Origin: Oscillospiraceae bacterium
GTDB taxonomy: Bacteria; Bacillota; Clostridia; Oscillospirales; Oscillospiraceae
Reading direction: 5' to 3'
NCBI GenBank assembly: GCA_016286595.1
Contig: JAEETR010000134.1
Span: forward strand, 1-8,959
DNA: 8,959 bases
How positions within the stretch are numbered: the stretch's first letter is position 1; the number at the start of each line of letters is the position of its first letter. Of the stretch, positions 6,301 to 8,959 are shown piece after piece. The translations under genes and the position numbers were made by a program. Under the pieces are notes generated by a model that was not told the origin of the DNA, ran no database searches, and was given only the letters and a program-made list of their open reading frames with translations.

Positions 6301-7791
6301 ATGAGTAATAAAGACATAAATATCCCCGCCGTCGATACGGCGGACACCAAGGCCACCGTTATTTCCAAGCGTTCCGTTAAGCGGGGCGCCGTGGCCGCCA
6401 GCTCTGTGGCGATAATCGTTATAATCACCATTTTCCTCAACCTCATCGTGGGCCAGCTGCCCACCAGCGTCACGGAGTTCGATATATCCAGCCAGCAGTT
6501 CTACACCGTGTCCGACGTGTCGAAGGACTTCCTCAAGACGCTGGACAAGGATATCGAGCTGGTGCTCTTCGCTGCGGAGCAGGACATCGACAGCCGAATA
6601 CTCAAGTTCGTGTCCAACTACGCCGCCCTGTCTCCCCGCGTCACCTGGCGGGCCGTGGACCCCGTGCTCTACCCCTCTGCCGTTGAGCAGTACGAGGGCG
6701 TGGCCAACTCCCTGGTGGTCAGCTGCAAGGAGACCGGCCGGAAGAAGACCGTGAACTTTGAGGGCGCGACCAACGCGCTCATCCTCACCGCCAGCCGCAC
6801 CAATCTCTACACCTACGAGGTCCAGAACTATCAGTCCTCTTTTGACGCCGACGGTCAGATAACCAGCGCCATCAACTTCGTCACCAATCCTCCCGAGTCC
6901 AAGATCTACCTTACGGAGGGCCACGAGGAGGTTATGCTGCCGGTCAACTGCCGTGACCTTATAAACAAGGCCAACATCGACATCTCCACCAAGAAGCTGA
7001 ATCTTCTCATGGACGGTGCCATCCCCGACGACTGCGACCTTCTGATGTGCATAGATCCCAGCACCGACCTGAACAAGGACGAGATGACCATCATCTCCGA
7101 CTACCTGTCAAAGGGCGGCCGGGTCATGATCATAATCAACTACGACAACCTTGAAAACTTCAACGCCCTGCTGAGAGATTACGGTCTTGACATGCAGAAG
7201 GGCGGCATCGGCGACGAGCTGCGTTACTATCAGCAGTACGCCAACTATTATGGCTACTACTGCATAGCCCCCATCCTCTACTACGACCACCCCATCACCG
7301 CCGATATCAGCGACGTCAACGCCATCACCGCCACGCCCAACGGCTTCCTGCAGGTGGACCCCATCCGCGACACCATCGACGTTAAGGGCTTCATGTTCAC
7401 CAGCGCCAGCGGTATCCGCTACGTTGACGAGAGCGACTACACCGAGAACACCGTCTATACCCTGGGCGCCACCGCTACCGAGAAGATAACGAAGGACGAC
7501 GGCACCGAGGACGAGGGCATCCTCACCGCCTTCTCCACATATCTGCTGATAGACGACAGCATCACCGGCACCTATCCCAGCATGGCGAACCTGACCGTAT
7601 TCATAAACGCCGTCACCAACAGCATAAAGGACGCCACCGGCGGCATCTCCATCCCCTCCAAGAGTCTGGTGACCGCCAGGAACACCATCAACAATTACAT
7701 GGTGTGGAGCATCCTGTTCATGGCCGTTATCCCCGTGGCGGTGCTCACCTTCGGTCTTGTTTACTGGCTCAGACGGAGGCGGCGTAAATGA
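6301..7791 (+). CDS. GldG-like membrane-anchored ABC auxiliary protein
   Basis: A 496-residue protein anchored at both ends, with one span at about 29-50 and another at about 467-489 followed by the basic tail RRRRRK. The roughly 415 residues between should lie outside the cytoplasmic membrane. The start of that region, FDISSQQFYTVSDVSKDFLK (60-79), matches the GldG pattern of a Phe-Asp-hydroxyl stretch then 'YTxS'. KIYLTEGHEE (201-210) and the segment IPDDCDLLMCIDPSTDLNKD (241-260) also fit the ABC auxiliary (ABC_transp_aux) fold. A short tyrosine-dense tract lies near 307-330. AGGGAGG (6285-6291) precedes ATG by 9 bases, and 17 bases separate it from the permease gene. In Flavobacterium, GldA/F/G support gliding; here it is an accessory of an uncharacterised transporter. 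Confidence 0.9.
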   Translation: MSNKDINIPAVDTADTKATVISKRSVKRGAVAASSVAIIVIITIFLNLIVGQLPTSVTEFDISSQQFYTVSDVSKDFLKTLDKDIELVLFAAEQDIDSRILKFVSNYAALSPRVTWRAVDPVLYPSAVEQYEGVANSLVVSCKETGRKKTVNFEGATNALILTASRTNLYTYEVQNYQSSFDADGQITSAINFVTNPPESKIYLTEGHEEVMLPVNCRDLINKANIDISTKKLNLLMDGAIPDDCDLLMCIDPSTDLNKDEMTIISDYLSKGGRVMIIINYDNLENFNALLRDYGLDMQKGGIGDELRYYQQYANYYGYYCIAPILYYDHPITADISDVNAITATPNGFLQVDPIRDTIDVKGFMFTSASGIRYVDESDYTENTVYTLGATATEKITKDDGTEDEGILTAFSTYLLIDDSITGTYPSMANLTVFINAVTNSIKDATGGISIPSKSLVTARNTINNYMVWSILFMAVIPVAVLTFGLVYWLRRRRRK

Positions 7792-8810
7792 GCAAGAGCA
7801 CAAAGCAGCTTATCGTACTGTGCATCGTGCTGGTCATCCTCGTCGGCGGCTATTTCGGCATAGGCGTATACAAGAAATATCAGGAGCAGAAGGCCATAGC
7901 CGCCCAGATCCACGTTGGCGACCTGGCCGACCTGGTGGACGTGTCCTACACTCTGGACGGCGAGAAATTGTCCTTCTACCTTGACGGCAAGGTGTGGCGC
8001 TGCTCCGCCGACCCGGCCCGCCCTCTCGACCCCAAGCATTTCGAGAAGATCAAGACCTATCTGGTGGGTCTGACCGCTGCCAAGACCATCCAGGCCACGG
8101 ACACCATCGAGGCCTACGGTCTGGACAAGCCCTGCACCTTTGAGGCCACCGACGATAAGGGCCACTCCGTCACGCTGCTGCTGGGCGGTGCCGCGGGAGA
8201 CGGCGTGAACTGTTACGCCCGCTTCCCCGGCAACGACACCATCTACGTCATCGACAACGCCCTGCTGTGGTACACCGGCAAGACCCTGGATTACATGACC
8301 GCAGTCGACGATATCCCCGAGATTTCCGACAAGGATCTGATCGGCTTCTCCGTGTCCTGCGCTGACGGCAACATCATCGTGGCCCCCGGCGCCGAGATCG
8401 GTCACGATGAAAACGGCAACCCCATTTACGAGTGGTGGGTCAAGTACAACGACGGAGAGCCCGTCCTCCTGGACGAAGAGGGCGAGCGTGTGATCTACGA
8501 GATCCGCTCCCTCATAAAGAACACCATGTGGTTCTCCGCCTGCACAAACTACAACGCCGGCGAGGAGGATCTCAAGGAATACGGACTTGATTCCCCCGTC
8601 CTGGCCGTGGATACGAGATGGACCGACACCTATTCCGAGACTGGCGAGGGCGAGTACATCGTCCGGTTCGGCGACAAGGTTCCGGATCAGGAGTACTACT
8701 ACGCCAAGCTTGACGGCTCCAATTCCGTGGGCACCTTCCGCGCCCTGGGCTTCAATCAGTTCTATGACTCCGTGAGCGCCGTGGCCGCTTACCTGGAAAA
8801 GAACCAGTAA
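7788..8810 (+). CDS. DUF4340 domain membrane-anchored protein
   Basis: Function not known. The 340-residue protein has an N-terminal signal-anchor (about 7-28, LIVLCIVLVILVGGYFGIGV) after a short basic segment, and the rest should be extracytoplasmic. DUF4340 features are visible: an early SYTLDGEKLSFYLDGKVW stretch (53-70), and two similar units opening with AYGLDKP (109-115) and EYGLDSP (264-270). The first is followed by TFEATDDKGHSVTLLLG and the second by IVRFGDK, which suggests an internal duplication. ATG overlaps the GldG-like stop (ATGA), with GGAGG at 7775-7779, so translation is probably coupled. DUF4340 proteins habitually follow GldG-like genes, which points to a joint role in the same membrane complex. 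It is the last gene of the operon. Confidence 0.88.
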   Translation: MSKSTKQLIVLCIVLVILVGGYFGIGVYKKYQEQKAIAAQIHVGDLADLVDVSYTLDGEKLSFYLDGKVWRCSADPARPLDPKHFEKIKTYLVGLTAAKTIQATDTIEAYGLDKPCTFEATDDKGHSVTLLLGGAAGDGVNCYARFPGNDTIYVIDNALLWYTGKTLDYMTAVDDIPEISDKDLIGFSVSCADGNIIVAPGAEIGHDENGNPIYEWWVKYNDGEPVLLDEEGERVIYEIRSLIKNTMWFSACTNYNAGEEDLKEYGLDSPVLAVDTRWTDTYSETGEGEYIVRFGDKVPDQEYYYAKLDGSNSVGTFRALGFNQFYDSVSAVAAYLEKNQ

Positions 8811-8825
8811 ACTGCGATACAACAC

Positions 8826-8869
8826 AAAAAAGCCGGATGAAGAGATGCTTCATCCGGCTTTCCTTTTTT
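8826..8869. terminator. Bidirectional terminator closing the ABC operon
   Basis: A 14-bp perfect stem (8829-8842 with 8848-8861, arm AAAGCCGGATGAAG) closes a 5-base loop. CCTTTTTT follows on the plus side, and the A-run at 8826-8831 supplies a U-tract for the minus strand. It separates the operon (stop at 8810) from a converging minus-strand gene (stop at 8876-8878). Confidence 0.92.
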
Positions 8870-8875
8870 CACCGC

Positions 8876-8959
8876 TTATTTTCTCATGCACCAGCGCATG
8901 GCGTTTGTCAGCAGCTTTTTGAACTGGGGATTGAGATACACGTCCAGGCAGTGGCCCGG
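8876..8959 (-). CDS. C-terminal 27 residues of a minus-strand gene, possibly ThuA-like
   Basis: Reading inward from the right edge gives 27 codons and a TAA, with no interruption. The segment begins PGHCLDVYLNP, continues QFKKLLTNAMRWCMRK and stops just before the bidirectional terminator, as a real gene end would. The pattern of a PGH, a following Asn-Pro and a final NA-x-RW resembles the C-terminus of ThuA-like proteins (glutamine-amidotransferase fold, often near sugar metabolism genes). With so short a piece this is a tentative name; that it is coding is fairly likely. Confidence 0.5.
   Translation of the reverse strand, partial: PGHCLDVYLNPQFKKLLTNAMRWCMRK

Overview
The window reads as chromosomal DNA of a moderately GC-rich Gram-positive anaerobe, most likely a gut Clostridia member of the Oscillospiraceae/Ruminococcaceae type. 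The grounds are strong AGGAGG-like ribosome sites, near-consensus sigma-A promoters, tight hairpin-plus-T terminators, a clostridial-type hexameric glutamate dehydrogenase, an aldo/keto reductase with a ferredoxin-like tail, and a Gld-like ABC-2 cassette. This placement is inference; there is no rRNA or other decisive marker. I see no mobile element, CRISPR array, tRNA or rRNA.

Layout. Positions 1-578 (minus) hold the start of a GMP synthase gene whose product begins directly with the ATP-pyrophosphatase domain and has no N-terminal glutaminase domain. A divergent control region (579-858) separates it from gdhA (859-2199, plus), an NADP-type glutamate dehydrogenase. gdhA has a consensus promoter and, unusually, a terminator-like hairpin between promoter and start codon. 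After the gdhA terminator comes a monocistronic gene (2387-2926) for a zinc-ribbon / Pro-Ala linker / membrane protein. It converges, across a bidirectional terminator, on a minus-strand aldo/keto reductase with two four-cysteine iron-sulfur clusters (2988-4097).

A second divergent control region (4098-4427) leads into a tightly packed four-gene plus-strand operon (4428-8810): ABC ATPase, ABC-2 permease (GldF-like), GldG-like membrane-anchored protein and DUF4340 membrane-anchored protein. Two of its three junctions are ATGA start/stop overlaps, and it closes with a strong bidirectional terminator. The last 84 bases are the C-terminal end of a minus-strand gene, possibly ThuA-like.

How the genes fit together. 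GMP synthase and glutamate dehydrogenase both use or fix nitrogen and are divergently transcribed. A GMP synthase without its own glutaminase would need ammonia or a separate partner, which makes its position beside an ammonia-assimilating enzyme suggestive. The four-gene Gld-like operon is the least understood part: its ATPase and permease should form an ABC-2 unit, and the two large extracytoplasmic proteins probably act with it at the membrane, but the substrate cannot be read from sequence.
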